Part shown: piece by piece, positions 20,539 through 30,905 of the stretch
How positions within the stretch are numbered: position 1 is the first letter of the stretch
Layout: every line of letters begins with the position of its first letter
Source of the DNA: Micrasema longulum
Lineage: Eukaryota; Arthropoda; Insecta; Trichoptera; Brachycentridae
Reading direction: 5' to 3'
Length of the DNA: 64,000 nucleotides
NCBI GenBank assembly: GCA_022494885.1
Contig: JAGVSM010002930.1
Span: 93,965-157,964, forward strand
Made by a program: the position numbers and the translations under genes
The notes under the pieces: model-generated
What the model was told of the DNA's origin: nothing
Database searches by the model: none
The model's input: the letters and a program-made list of their open reading frames with translations, nothing else

Positions 20539-20738
20539 GCGGCCTCCGTGGTGTAGTGGTCAAGACGCTTGACTCACGCACGGAAGGTTCCGGGTTCGAT
20601 TCCCGGTGAGAACACAAAAATTAAAATGTGATTTTTCTTAAGCCTGGGTGCTCTGTGATGTAATTCACCACTGTAATTAGGCCTCCTGGCCTGTTGTGGT
20701 GCAAAAGAAAATGTAAATGTAAAAAAAAAAAAACATAT
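20539..20738 (+). mobile_element. tRNA-derived SINE-2 (full-length copy)
   Basis: The head GGCCTCCGTGGTGTAGTGGT carries the A box, and GGTTCCGGGTTCGATTCCCG is an excellent B box, so an RNA polymerase III internal promoter is intact. The tRNA-like cloverleaf is followed by a non-tRNA body (GTGATGTAATTCACCACTGT, GGCCTCCTGGCCTGTTGTGG) and an A-rich tail. Copies are at 34769-34955 and 44097-44270. It is not a functional tRNA: the cloverleaf is imperfect and continues into the SINE body. Confidence 0.85.
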
Positions 20739-20744
20739 TGAAGA

Positions 20745-20975
20745 GTTCCCGGGTTCGATTCCTGAGATGGTTGACATAAAAATATATATTTGAAAAGGTG
20801 TTCTTACACTAGAGTAAGACGGAGAAGAGCAGCGTTAGCGTAACAAAAACACTCTAAACAGGCGAAGTGGGATTATTTAACATATTGTGGAGAAGTGATA
20901 GAATGTGAATGTTTCTTCAGAACATCCGCTAAGATTGGTGTACCAATGCAGTGCCATATGCACCATTATTAATAT
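20745..20975 (+). mobile_element. tRNA-derived SINE-1, 5' truncated and interrupted
   Basis: It begins at the B box (CCCGGGTTCGATTCCTGAGA) and body, breaks near 20813, and resumes near 20937 with GATTGGTGTACCAATGCAGT. The insert at 20815-20935 is an inverted LINE scrap complementary to the + RT fragment near 15080-15150 (shared AGAAACATTCACATT and AATAATCCCACTTCGCCTGT in complement). Confidence 0.75.
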
Positions 20976-20977
20976 GG

Positions 20978-21200
20978 AAGTCTACGCATTTACAGGGCTT
21001 ATGACTTGTCATTGGCTGGTTTAAGTGGCCACTATACACACTGTTTTACATTTACCACAATATCCACATTTCTTCAACTCTTCAAATCAAAAATGCTTTT
21101 CCTGTCTGTTGCAACAAATTTAGATCTGAATAACTCCCTAGGGAGGAAATTCAGCCAGTCTGCAAACATTTAGGCACACTCAAAACATTATTGACAATGG
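20978..21200. repeat. Foldback family A (compact)
   Basis: Left arm GGAAGTCTACGCATTTACAG and core TGGCTGGTTTAAGTGGCCAC at 21013-21032. The right end is an inverted A terminus (CAGCCAGTCTGCAAACATTT, then CACTCAAAACATTATTG). The central palindrome is deleted. Confidence 0.7.
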
Positions 21201-21461
21201 TACACACTTGAGTTTATTTCAATATCACGTATTTATGCAGGAAATAATGAAATTCTTCCTAAAATACGCTTGACTTAGTCAGGTTGTATAATAATTTATT
21301 ATCGAACTGTGATTAGTCGCCTTCTGAGGTCAAATCTTCAGCCGACCTAATTGGAAATACTGCTTACTAATATATATCGCTGTTAGCCATACAATTTTAT
21401 TTATTTATAACTTTTTTTGACGCGCAATTTTTGTCTTTTTTATCTGTGTCCAGGCAGATTA

Positions 21462-21600
21462 CAAATGATGTCGAAAATGCTCACTTACGTAAACTTAACA
21501 TTTTATTTTGAAGGCTTATGATAAAATATATATACATTTGTAACATAAAAACAAGCAAAATATCTTGTAGGGAGAAATTTTTCTTTCGAATGACCTTTAC
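21462..21600 (+). repeat. Dispersed repeat E (copy 2)
   Basis: It aligns with 17355-17495 (shared GTCGAAAATGCTCAC, TTTTGAAGGCTT, TAACATAAAAACAA, AATATCTTGTA). Confidence 0.65.
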
Positions 21601-21819
21601 CGATTTGTTTTAATTTTGGCACTCCTTTTTTAAATTTGGAAAAAAACGGAATGTTATACAAACACCTGATTTTTTAATTTGATTGAACCAACTGGTCCAA
21701 GAAGTATAAAAATAAAGGCGAATCTGCGGCCTTGCAGTGAATTTAGCCTTCTGTTCTAATTTCAGCCGAAACCGATACTTACATATTTAAATAAGTAAAA
21801 AGTCTTAAATTTGTTGCAA

Positions 21820-22060
21820 CAGAGATGTGGATGTTTAAACATACGCAGAATGATGAATGTTACAAGGTATTTAAAGTGGCCACTCGAACTAGCCAACAAC
21901 ATGTCATAAGCACTGTAAATGCCTATAATTCTTTACTGCTTTCTCAAAAATGTTTTTCCTCTCTGTTGCAACAAATTTTAATCTAAATAACTCCTAAGAG
22001 AGGAAATCCAGCCTGTCCACAAACATTTGGACATACTCAAAACATTGTTGATGTATAAAG
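21820..22060. repeat. Foldback family A (compact, inverted core)
   Basis: ACAGAGATGTGGATGTTTAA, then a degenerate inverted core (AAAGTGGCCACTCGAACTAG) and the inverted terminus CAGCCTGTCCACAAACATTT, ending CATACTCAAAACATTGTTG at about 22045. Confidence 0.65.
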
Positions 22061-23319
22061 TCACTTCTTAATGCCCAAAATTGCGTATTTTTATTGTTAA
22101 ATATTTAAAGTCAGTATCTTTTTATCCTCTTAATTGTTTTCCGTCTGCGTTTTTCGAGTAATTTATAAAATAAATGTTCTTCACCGTGTCACCAGAAGTT
22201 AAAATCTGCTCTATACGAGTATGTATATGGTGGTGCTTGTTACCTACCAAACATCGTGTTATGTCGACTGCCAAGTAGGTCCCACATAAATTGCCAAATA
22301 TTTATCCGCGTTGATATCGTTCCGTAAAAATCGTCTCGTGAGAACATTTTTTACTTCACGCTCGTTTTGGATAAATCTTCAGACTAACATGGTATGTGTA
22401 ATGCACAGATAGAGAAAAAGATTGTACTTACAGTTTTATTATCTTTTATCAATGCAAAAGATACAATATTTAAACTTAACTAAACTAAATATAATAGAGA
22501 ATGGAAATACTTAAAAATAACTCAAGGAATCGTATTTGTAAAACGTAAAATAAAGCAGTTAAAAAAAGTATGAAATCGTAAAAATTTAAATTAAATCAAG
22601 TTGTCTAAAGAACGTGTGTCACCGAACACAGCCAAAACGGTTCTCTTGGTGTCCGTCGCTCAGACCTGGCGCGCGACTTCGCGTGTAACGTCTATAGTGT
22701 TGCCACAAGTATATTAAATAAAAATCTGCATTGAGAAACTTTTGTTTTATGCCTCAATGTCCAGAATGTGAAGATAAGTCAATACATCATGCTACTTGGA
22801 ATTCTTCGGGATAGATCTTCCGGCTTTTTTTAGATTTCGTATTTATTTATCAACGGCCTAAGCTAATTTGCACAGTTAACATACATGTTATTTGAACAAA
22901 AACGAGTTTATAAATTTAAAAAAACAATGCTTTAGCTAAAAACAGGAAATAAGGAAATAATATTTATTCATGTAAAAAAGGTAATTTGAACAGGAATGTT
23001 GCGTCTCATAAAACGAAATAATACGGACCAAAATGGACACCAAGTCATTGGAACAAAAGGCATAATAGTACTACACACGTGCGTTTCCAGAAACTATCTA
23101 CCAGTCAGCGGGCCACATGGTGACGATATCTACCTACTGTCTACAAAAGCTTCTCTTCGGACATCTATCTCCCTTTGTTAACCATGGAGTTGAAACAGTG
23201 TTTGATTTATTTAGTTTTTTATTGCTTACTTCTTGCCATGAACACTTGACCAATTTACTACTATACTCTATTTTTTATAAATTTATTGATATTGTTTTGA
23301 CTTTGCTGGAATTCCTCTC
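22061..23319. other. No gene recognised
   Basis: Two overlapping short + ORFs (22996-23347) show no family resemblance. A T-rich segment near 22845-22900 could be an inverted LINE tail. Confidence 0.3.
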
Positions 23320-23690
23320 GTCCATGCGCTTTGTAGCTGCACGATGATTGGTTATCTAGCTTTCAAATATCAACTTTAAATACCTAAATTTTGTAAACGG
23401 GGTCTAGAATTCTAATCGTCTATGCGCTTAGTAGCTGCAAGGCGTGTTGTAATCTTACTCCTTTTTATTATTCGTATTATTTTATTTTTTTAATACACTA
23501 AATTTATTTGTCAATTTTTTAAATGTGTAAATGGGAGCTAAATTTCTAACTGTCTATGCGCTTTGTAGCTGCAAGACGTCCTGTAATCTTGCTCCTATCT
23601 GTTATAATTTTTTATTGATCTTAATTGAAAACGAAGAAAAAGAATCCCAACCGTCCATGCGCTCTGTAGCTGCAAGACGTACTGGGATAT
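23320..23690 (+). repeat. Minisatellite-like array of four degenerate units
   Basis: The motif TCTATGCGCTTTGTAGCTGC (with changes) recurs with TGCGCT starting at 23325, 23423, 23557 and 23658. The spacings are about 98, 134 and 101 bp. Flanking text (CTGCAAGACGT, TGTAATCTTGCTCC) is also repeated. The last unit leads into a LINE-like 3' end at 23690-23760. An inverted single unit lies at 7960-8000. Confidence 0.7.
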
Positions 23691-23765
23691 TTATTATTTG
23701 TACAGCGCCCTTGAGGTGATTTTCACAAAAAAGGCGCTTTATAAATTATCCAATTATATAAGGAT
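23690..23765 (+). repeat. LINE 3' end with GCGCCCTTGAGG block
   Basis: TACAGCGCCCTTGAGGTGAT, then TTTCACAAAAAAGGCGCTTT forms a small stem (GCGCC/GGCGC), like the 3' ends at 2321-2455 and 26378-26450. Confidence 0.6.
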
Positions 23766-23856
23766 AGTAAATTAGAACAAAGGTATATAGAATACGTCAC
23801 AGTAGCTCAGTTTAGCCATAGCATCCCCGCACACTCTTCTTTACACAAACAAGAGA

Positions 23857-24111
23857 TTAGCCAAACGCAGGAAGGTCTAGCCCAAGAAACTCCAAGTCAC
23901 TGGAAGAGTTAGCTAGTCTACACGTTCTTGAAATTGAGGATTTCACATGCCAAAAGTTATTGTTTCTAGTGATAAGGCTGGGAACATGAAAGGAGATTGT
24001 TTGAAATAGAGAAGCGACATCACTTATTGAGTTCAGTATTTTAAAAATACATACAAGGTCCAACTCTGTTATACGGTTCTCCAATTGAGTATTCGTTAAA
24101 GTTTTTAGCAT
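23857..24111 (-). pseudogene. LINE RT C-terminal fragment (inverted)
   Basis: The minus frame encodes LENRITELDLVCIFKILNSI, SDVASLFQTISFHVPSLITR and SSSDLEFLGLDLPAF. It follows the R-R-x-x-L-x-x-x-F/Y-K-I-x-N layout of jockey-like C-termini. The catalytic core is lost. Confidence 0.6.
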
Positions 24112-24129
24112 AGGCTCTTCACCATTAAT

Positions 24130-24705
24130 ACAGCATAGTATAAATATGGATCAGCATGGTTTATCATGGTTAACCATGTTGGGCTGCTTTCGGCAAACTT
24201 AAAAATATTTTAGAAAATAAAGAAGTCCCTATACGCTTAAAAAGACATGTATATGAATAGTGCATATTGCCGGTGACAACATACGGACTAGGAACTATAT
24301 CTATAACACAAAAAAGTAACCAGAAATCAAAATGCACGCAACGATCCATGGAAAGACAGATGCTTGGTGTATTTCTAGGAGACAGAGTAAGAAATGAAGA
24401 AATAAGGCGCTGAACCGGAGTCGTGGATATCATGGATCGTGCAGCAAAATTGCAATGACAGTGGGCAGGACACTTGGCGAGTCAAAATGATAGCAGGTGG
24501 ACATCTAGAATAATAAAGTAGAGACCATGGGCAAACAAAAGAAGTGTTGGAAGGCCACAGAAAAGATGGGTTGACGATATTGCCTCTATTGCCGGTAAAA
24601 CGTGGATGATGAAAGCGGGTAATAGGAAGGAATGGAGACGTTTGGAAGAAGCTTTTATCCAGCAGTGGAGAGGATAAGGCTGCAGAAGAAGAAGAAGAAG
24701 ATGAT
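24130..24705 (+). pseudogene. RTE-like LINE C-terminal region with (GAA)n tail
   Basis: The + reading with several stops gives GLGTISITQKSNQKSKCTQR, SMERQMLGVFLGDRVRNEEI, KRSVGRPQKRWVDDIASIAG and GNRKEWRRLEEAFIQQWRG. The R-S-x-E-R-x-M-L-G, G-R-P-x-x-R-W-x-D-D and W-x-x-L-E-E-A-F motifs are hallmarks of RTE/BovB-type ORF ends. AGAAGAAGAAGAAGATG at 24685-24701 is the short 3' repeat expected for RTE. A minus-strand relative is at 30470-30905. Confidence 0.85.
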
Positions 24706-24868
24706 TTATCTCGAAATCTTTTATGTCAATCGTTTTCTTGAACATATTGTCTATTGCCCTTGTTTGTCTTTGCTACGTAAGTTTATGTTATTTTTGTTCA
24801 GTTTTTTGGACATACATTTCTTCATATAACTGTTGTTACTTGCTCAGACCGTATATTTGATAAATAAA

Positions 24869-25117
24869 CTAATTCATAATATTGTCATATGCATAAATAG
24901 CTTTACGTATTTTTGAAAATGTGTAGATTGATAAACTCCATAAAGCTTCAGCATAGTTTTTGTTCTGCTGTAAGAAATAGAGTACCCCCTTATGAACAAC
25001 CCTATCGGGAGATAAAGCCTCTCTTGTCACATACAGAATAAAGGTTTCAAGTAATTGTAGGGAGCCTTTTGTTAAAGCTCTCTTACGTATGAAAGGAATC
25101 CTATGTACAAAATACAT
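24869..25117 (-). pseudogene. ORF fragment, possibly LINE-derived
   Basis: The minus frame gives KRALTKGSLQLLETFILYVT, REALSPDRVVHKGVLYFLQQ and NKNYAEALWSLSIYTF. Composition looks protein-like rather than random, but I cannot assign a family. The setting suggests a retroelement remnant. Confidence 0.3.
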
Positions 25118-25268
25118 TTATAACAGCCAAACGTACGGGTATGTGGTCTTATTTTAATTCAATTGTGTAAATTAAAATTCTAAATGAAAGTTTGTTGTGA
25201 CTTATAATAGAATTATTTTAATAAAAATGCATAATTTTAAGTTTTATTCCACTTTTTTATTATTTTTA

Positions 25269-26042
25269 CCAGTCATCGAATTTCGTCGTGACCGACATCG
25301 TCAGACTAGTGAAATGCATGTATCATCGAAAACACGAACTATGTTTGCGGGTAGTCAAAGATTGCTTAGTAAGTTAGATATATCATCTCTTAATCCTCTT
25401 AATGTCAATGGTACCAATATCCAATACAGGAAATCCGTAAAAAATCTTAAGTACTGATGGATGAACATCTGTGCTGGCGAGCTCATACTAATGAATTAAG
25501 TAGCAAAATATATTTCAGTCTACACTCACTTAGAAGGTTGCAAAAATTATTACCCATTAATACTAAATGCACTCTGGTACAAGCATTACTACTACCCATT
25601 CTAGATTACGCTGATGTTTCCATGACTGGTTTAGGATGTGGGCAACTCGATAAACTTGAACGACTTCAGAATACATGCATAATGTATATTTTTGGTCTTG
25701 GGAAATACGACCACATTTCTGATTATCGTAGGCAACTAAAATGTCTGACAGCGGAGAGACTATCACTCCTTCTCAATTATGTTTACTATATTTCATGGTT
25801 CTAACGCTCCTATATACCTCCGTGAAAAATTCAAATCCAATCAGTTCAATCATCAGTTTAATCTTCGTTCTAATTCACAAAGCCACCTTTTAATACCCAT
25901 CCACAATTCCTTTTTCTTCTTTAACTCATATAGTGTCCATGCGGCTCGACAGTGGAATCTTCTCCCATCCACTATCAAAGATGTTACTGTAGTATTTCTG
26001 TTTAAATCACGTCTAAAAAAACATAACCTTTCTCTTCCTTAA
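25269..26042 (+). pseudogene. Frameshifted LINE RT C-terminal domain (YLREKF family)
   Basis: Three overlapping frames join into one RT C-terminus: GSQRLLSKLDISSLNPLNVN and RKSVKNLKY, then DEHLCWRAHTNELSSKIYFS, KLERLQNTCIMYIFGLGKYD and HISDYRRQLKCLTAERLSLL, then APIYLREKFKSNQFNHQFNL and ARQWNLLPSTIKDVTVVFLF. Frame breaks fall near 25455 and 25790. Other members: 38091-38330 (plus), 54354-54690 (minus) and 56180-56500 (minus). Confidence 0.8.
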
Positions 26043-26310
26043 TCTCTCATCCTTTGCTCTTTCCTCTTCATTCCGTTTTCCCATTGAAAAATAGTATAGC
26101 TTTGAGTTAATTTATAAATAAATAAGATTATTTTTAAATTCATTTATCTTTAGCTTTTTTGTTATTATTTTCTATTGAATATGTTTTGCAACTTAAATTT
26201 TAAGAATAACTTTTAATTAATTGGTTGGTCGGACAAAATTGCCATTTGGCAATAAGCACGCTAATGTACAATTAACTTTATGTACAAAAAAATAATAAAT
26301 AAAAAAGCAC
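26043..26310 (+). mobile_element. 3' UTR of YLREKF-family LINE
   Basis: TTTTCCCATTGA, TATTGAATATGTTTTGCAAC, AAAATTGCCATTTGGCAATA and a terminal AAATAATAAATAAAAA tail. The same UTR ends the copies at 38330-38560, 34090-34190, 53951-54230 (inverted) and 55110-55330 (inverted). The GCCATTTGGC palindrome is a conserved stem. Confidence 0.8.
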
Positions 26311-26377
26311 AGGTAGTAAATCATGATTTTTATATAATAATGGAGATAAACAAACTTTAAGTACAAAACAATAAGTT

Positions 26378-26450
26378 ATTATTATTATTATTAACTTATA
26401 TTGCGCCATTTTCGTAATATAATACCTCAAGGGCGCTTGACATAGTGATA
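26378..26450 (-). repeat. CR1/L2-like LINE 3' end (inverted)
   Basis: (TTA)n at 26378-26397, then GCGCCATTTTCGTAATATAA and CCTCAAGGGCGC. This is the inverse complement of the 3' UTR at 2390-2453. Confidence 0.75.
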
Positions 26451-26969
26451 AAAAAATTAAGTTTTGTTTGAATGTTTATAACGAAAACAGATGTAAAAAA
26501 TATAATTTTATGACATCCGTCGTATTGCCAGTACACTTATAAAATATTTCTGATAAATAAAAAGTTTTATTCTAATTCCATGTTAAAAGGGATATTGTCT
26601 ACGAACTAGTCTTCTTTAAGGTATTCTCTATCCCTGTTGTAATTTGTTCATCTTGAATGCAAACACAAAACTGCACACAAACACCGGCCACAGAACAGCG
26701 CCTCTGCCTTTCTTGTAATTGGTTATATTCTCGTGCTCTTTCTTAAACGTTAAAACATATTATTGTGGTAATGACATCATTTTTATTCGTATAATTATTC
26801 TTTGCATAGTACGGATAAATATTTTTTTGTGTTAAAATCCTGCTTATTTATAAAAGTTTTACTTTCCAAATCCGATGTGAAAATGTGCATTTGAAGATTA
26901 CAAAAAACACAACTTCATCATTTGAACAAATAAGAGAGACATATCAATTGATATTATCATTGATATTGA
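26451..26969. other. No feature recognised
   Basis: AT-rich; no motif or repeat partner found. Confidence 0.3.
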
Positions 26970-27205
26970 AGTAAGTTTATGACCTTCCCTATCTAACAGC
27001 AACTAGAGAACCTTTTGAACAAACTAAGCATTCAAATATAACTGAACTTTTCAAACTAGAATCATTAAAATGTGTCTTTAAATAAGGCACTGATGTAATT
27101 GTAGACGAAGAACTAAAACTTGAAAAAAATTGTAGTAAACATGGACACAATACGAGAATATCAGAAAAATATCATAAATAACCTTCTAAAACGGGACAAG
27201 GACAG
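26970..27205 (+). pseudogene. LINE RT C-terminal fragment, split (left part)
   Basis: The frame gives YDLPYLTATREPFEQTKHSN, ITELFKLESLKCVFK and DVIVDEELKLEKN. It is nearly identical in layout to 41100-41240 (FDLPYLTATKELFKQTKQLN). A foreign LINE pair at 27210-27872 interrupts it, and the right part resumes at 27885. Confidence 0.7.
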
Positions 27206-27209
27206 TCGA

Positions 27210-27700
27210 GACAAATATTTATTTATTTATTTATTAAACACTTTATATACATTTGCAATATATATATACATATACGGGCGGGTATATTGCCTTAAGGCAA
27301 TTTCTTCCTACCTACCAAAACCGTTTAGTTTGAGAAAATTACAAATACATGGACATATTGAATTTTAAATTTTCGACAAAAATTAAAAACAAAGATTAAC
27401 AAAATAAAAATATATAAAATATTAACACTATACTATGAAGAGAAGAGAGGGGATGGGAAGAAAGGAAGAAGGATAAAGAAACAATTCAAATATTTAGATA
27501 GTGACATTTCAATCTTAACTTAAGTGTAAATAAAGAAGGAGCGTCTCTAACATTAGTGGGTAGATTATTTCACAATCGAGCGGCTACTAATGTAAAAGAG
27601 GAGGCAAGATAATTAGAGCGATGACAAGGCATTAAAACGTTTGTCTCGTTACTAGAACGAAGAGATATGTACCGCATGTAATGTATGTGTTTGTGTATGT
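27210..27700 (-). mobile_element. LINE 3' portion (inverted), nested
   Basis: It starts with an inverted (TTTA)n tail, then TACGGGCGGGTATATTGCCT, CCGTTTAGTTTGAGAAAATT and a C-terminal region complementary to 39600-39760 (GTTACTAGAACGAAGAGATA is shared in complement). It is the same family as 39540-40320. Confidence 0.75.
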
Positions 27701-27872
27701 ATTTAAATTGTTTCTTTTATCCTTCTTCTTTCCTTCCCATCCCCTCTCCTCTCTTCTTAGTATAGTGTTATTTTTTTAAATTTATATTTTTATTTTGTTA
27801 ATCATTGTTTTTCATTTATGTAAAAAATTGTACGATTCAATATGTCCATGTATTTATAATTTATATTTAAAG
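27700..27872 (+). mobile_element. Same LINE 3' UTR in opposite orientation
   Basis: TTGTTTCTTTTATCCTTCTT, CCTTCCCATCCCCTCTCCTC and ATATGTCCATGTATTTATAA match 40055-40210 in + orientation. It therefore forms an inverted repeat with 27330-27490. The terminal (TTTA)n tail is missing on this copy. Confidence 0.7.
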
Positions 27873-27884
27873 TCCGTGTTGTGA

Positions 27885-28075
27885 AAGAGGTTGGAAAAGC
27901 TCTCCCATAAACCAGAAACTGAAATTATACAATTAACTACCAGACAAATCTAAACAAAAGACTCGAAAAACTTTTCAAAAGATGTAAAAATTGTATTATT
28001 ATCAACAACAGAGTAAAATTAAAAAATTCTATGTTAATTTTGTAAAATGAATGTAATAATCCGTAAGGGTTAATA
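27885..28075 (+). pseudogene. LINE RT C-terminal fragment, split (right part)
   Basis: CTACCAGACAAATCTAAACA, continuing AAAGAC, encodes the LPDKSKQKT motif that corresponds to LPDKTKQKT at 41650-41680. It completes the fragment begun at 26970. Confidence 0.6.
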
Positions 28076-28239
28076 AATATTATTTTAAATAAAAACATAA
28101 AAAAACAAAATAAAAAGTTGTATTGTAACATATATGTAGATTCGTGTTACACAAGAGTTAAAAATGTTGAAACATGTTTTTGTTTTGTCAACAATTGTTA
28201 TGTTTTCTTTGCCTTCTGGATAATTGTTTTCCAACTTAT

Positions 28240-28960
28240 AAATGCTGAATCTCAGAAACCGTAATCGGAAATCTACTCCTGAGTAAATATGAAGTCCTGC
28301 GAGTTTCGGTGAGGGGGTGCTGGTGATGGGTGGTAAGGGTGGAAGGAAGGGATGATGACATAACCTACATTCTGAAGAGCAGTACAATAGTTAAACAGGT
28401 CCAAAGAAATAAATGTTTCACTGTTAGAAAGCTTTTTAAACCAAACGTCAGTTGCAATGGGACTCTCAAAAGTTTTCCAAACATTCAACGTAAAACTCTT
28501 TTATTTTATTTCATTAGAAAGCCAACAGACATTTATAAATTTATAAGATACAATTATATTTTAAATACATATCATAAAGTCCAATTAGGAACTTCAGCGC
28601 TACTGGAAATTGGATACAATAAATGTTTTCTTTCGCGCGGTGAAAATTGGAGCATTAAATTGTACTGCAAAAGTTCCCGAAAATGTACGAAAAAAATAAT
28701 AAAAAACATTTAAATAAAAACGTACTACTTTGAATGACGTCATTGGTTCATATGAATCAATCTATCATATGCGAGCTATAGAAGATTTCCGGTTAGCTTG
28801 GATGGACCAATGGGATGAATTGTATGAGAATAAGCGGAAACGAATCTCTGACGTCACACGCGGAGTTGTTTCAGAAATGCGAAACTTTAAAAAATCGTAG
28901 CGCTAATAATACGATATATAAAAATTTAAAAAAAATTGGCTTAGTTTGATAGTCTTTTAA
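28240..28960. other. Unclassified region with a 127-codon open frame
   Basis: The longest + frame (28330-28713) shows no recognisable motif. TGACGTCA-like segments near 28735 and 28850, and GC-richer text at 28740-28900, could belong to a degraded DNA element. I cannot assign it. Confidence 0.25.
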
Positions 28961-29059
28961 CAAATAAAAAAACAAAAAAAAAACACTGAACTTCCTCATT
29001 AGAGGCTTCCACATAATATTGTTATTGTAAATGAAGTGACATAAAAAATATACATAGAA

Positions 29060-29740
29060 TAAAATAACTTATCATACAAAACTTATAATATTACTAAAAA
29101 TGTAAATGTAAAACATATTATTAAAAATATATCTACCTTTGAATATTGGTTACACAGTTGCACATTATAATATAAAATACAGCTATAGTTGTCCATACAG
29201 TGTACATTTATAATGTGCCTACATACAGAACTGCACATAACCTGCACAATATAGGCTGCGGATTCAAGGCGCAACATTATAGCTTGAATTATTTTTGGAA
29301 ATTTCATTTTTAAAGGAAGTTAAAGATATGGTATTAATATCGATCCAATTTAATTTCTGATTACACATATTGCAGGTTCTATTTACAAATGAATTTTGAA
29401 AAAAATTAGTGGAACGTTTACAAATTTTAAATAGATATTGGTTTCTGGTCTGTGTTACTGGGACTCTAAAATTAATAAGTAATAGCATTTTAGGACAATC
29501 TATCATGTTATTTAAAGTTTTATACATAAAAATGGCGTCACCCATGTTCCTGCGAGTTTGGAGAGTTAGGAGTTTAGGTAAGTTTGTAGATTCATCTGGA
29601 CCTGTATTCTGAGTCAACCGTCTAAAATTGCAAAACGATATAAATTTTGATTGTATAGATTCAGTTCGGTTAGTGTATTTTTTGTTTTGAGGGCTCCAAG
29701 CGGGAGATGTGAATTTTAATTGGCACAATTTAATTCATTC
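29060..29740 (-). pseudogene. LINE RT C-terminal fragment and 3' UTR (jockey-like)
   Basis: The minus frame 29264-29728 encodes SPAWSPQNKKYTNRTESIQS, KFISFCNFRRLTQNTGPDES, RRNMGDAIFMYKTLNNMIDC and KMLLLINFRVPVTQTRNQYL. This is the W-S-P / R-I-E-x-x-Q / R-R / Y-K-x-x-N-N / V-P-x-x-x-T-R series of jockey-like elements. The 3' UTR runs left to about 29060. The frame is open across 154 codons, so decay is moderate. Confidence 0.8.
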
Positions 29741-30468
29741 TTAAAATGCATTGCTAAAAAGCCCCTTCTGCAAACGATGCTGTAGCGTCGTATTGTATAC
29801 AAAACACAAGATAAAACAGAATCATAGATATTTTTAAAAAACATTGAAATATCTCGTTTAAAAATATATTTTCCATCTCAATTTGTATGAGTCATCTGTA
29901 CGTCTGATGTCACCAAACTCTTCTTAAAGGAGCTTAACCGATTTACGTGCGTTTTTTTTGCATAATAATGAGCTTTGCGCTGTGCATGTTTGCAGATCTT
30001 CATACTTTCAATCTTATCTGAAAAAAAAATGTTAGGAGCATAAATGTATTATTTATTGACCTACCAGGGTTGCATTCGACAAGAACGCATGTACTAAAAA
30101 ATTGAGGAGATATTTTTTAGTATAAAAAAAATGTATTTTAATGTTTATAAACAGCATTCGTTTTTTGTGGATATCAATCAGATTCTGCTGTTAAATTTCT
30201 TATACTTTCTGCCTATTTTACTGGATTGATTTTTGGTAATACTGAAATAATATTGACTGACAATCAATAAAATTTTGAAAATTACAATCCCAAATAAATT
30301 GCACCCCTGTTGTTGGAAGAGCAGAATTTGACATTTGCAAAAACAATTCTGTATTTAAAAAAAAAAAAAATATGTTTTGGAATTCAATCTTAAAAATGAA
30401 CCTGCACCTACATTCAATATTTAAATATTTATTATTTTTAGTTTTGGAATTATGTATCTGGGGGTTCC
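29741..30468. other. No gene recognised
   Basis: AT-rich sequence with a poly-A run at about 30357-30370. No RT motif. Confidence 0.3.
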
Positions 30469-30469
30469 A

Positions 30470-30905
30470 CCTATCGCCTTCTTGTCTCGCCACATGACCT
30501 CGCTTATTGCCATTTTTGTCTTCGCGCTCTTTTTGCGATATCAGTCATCTTTGTACGGCGTCTTATCTCCTCATTACTTATTCGATCTCTTAAGAAGACG
30601 CCCAACATTTGTCTTTCCATAGACCGCTGAGTGCACTTAATTTTGTAATCACTGCAAGCAGTGAGTGACATGGATTCAAGACCGTATGTTGCCACCGGCG
30701 GAACACAAGAGTTGTAGACTTTGGCCTTCAAATTATTTGGAATTCCCTTATTTCTGAAAACGTGTTTCAGATTTCCAAACGCAGCCCAACTTAACCCGAT
30801 TCGTCTAGGCAGTTCCGCAGTTTGATAAAATTTTCCCAATTCGATTTTTTGCCCAAGGTAAACGTACTCGTCAACAGCACCGATAATTTTTTCACACATT
30901 TTAAT
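30470..30905 (-). pseudogene. RTE-like LINE C-terminal fragment (inverted)
   Basis: The minus frame encodes IIGAVDEYVYLGQKIELGKF, LSWAAFGNLKHVFRNKGIPN, LKAKVYNSCVPPVATYGLES and CTQRSMERQMLGVFLRDRIS. The Y-x-Y-L-G-Q motif followed by R-I-x-L-x-W-x-A-F and C-x-x-P-V-x-T-Y-G is typical of RTE/BovB C-termini. It shares RSMERQMLGVFL with 24340-24390, so both come from one family. It is cut off before the GRPxxRW motif. Confidence 0.85.

Noticed and set aside
20539..20612. Possible functional tRNA gene
   Set aside because: The tRNA-like head runs into a conserved SINE body and recurs at 34769 and 44097; the cloverleaf is imperfect.
23281..23690. CRISPR-like array
   Set aside because: Units are few, diverged and unevenly spaced (98-134 bp), and the DNA is eukaryotic; it is a minisatellite in a LINE 3' region.
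28330..28713. 127-codon + strand ORF as a host gene
   Set aside because: No recognisable motif, no splice sites or neighbouring exons, and composition like the surrounding AT-rich sequence.
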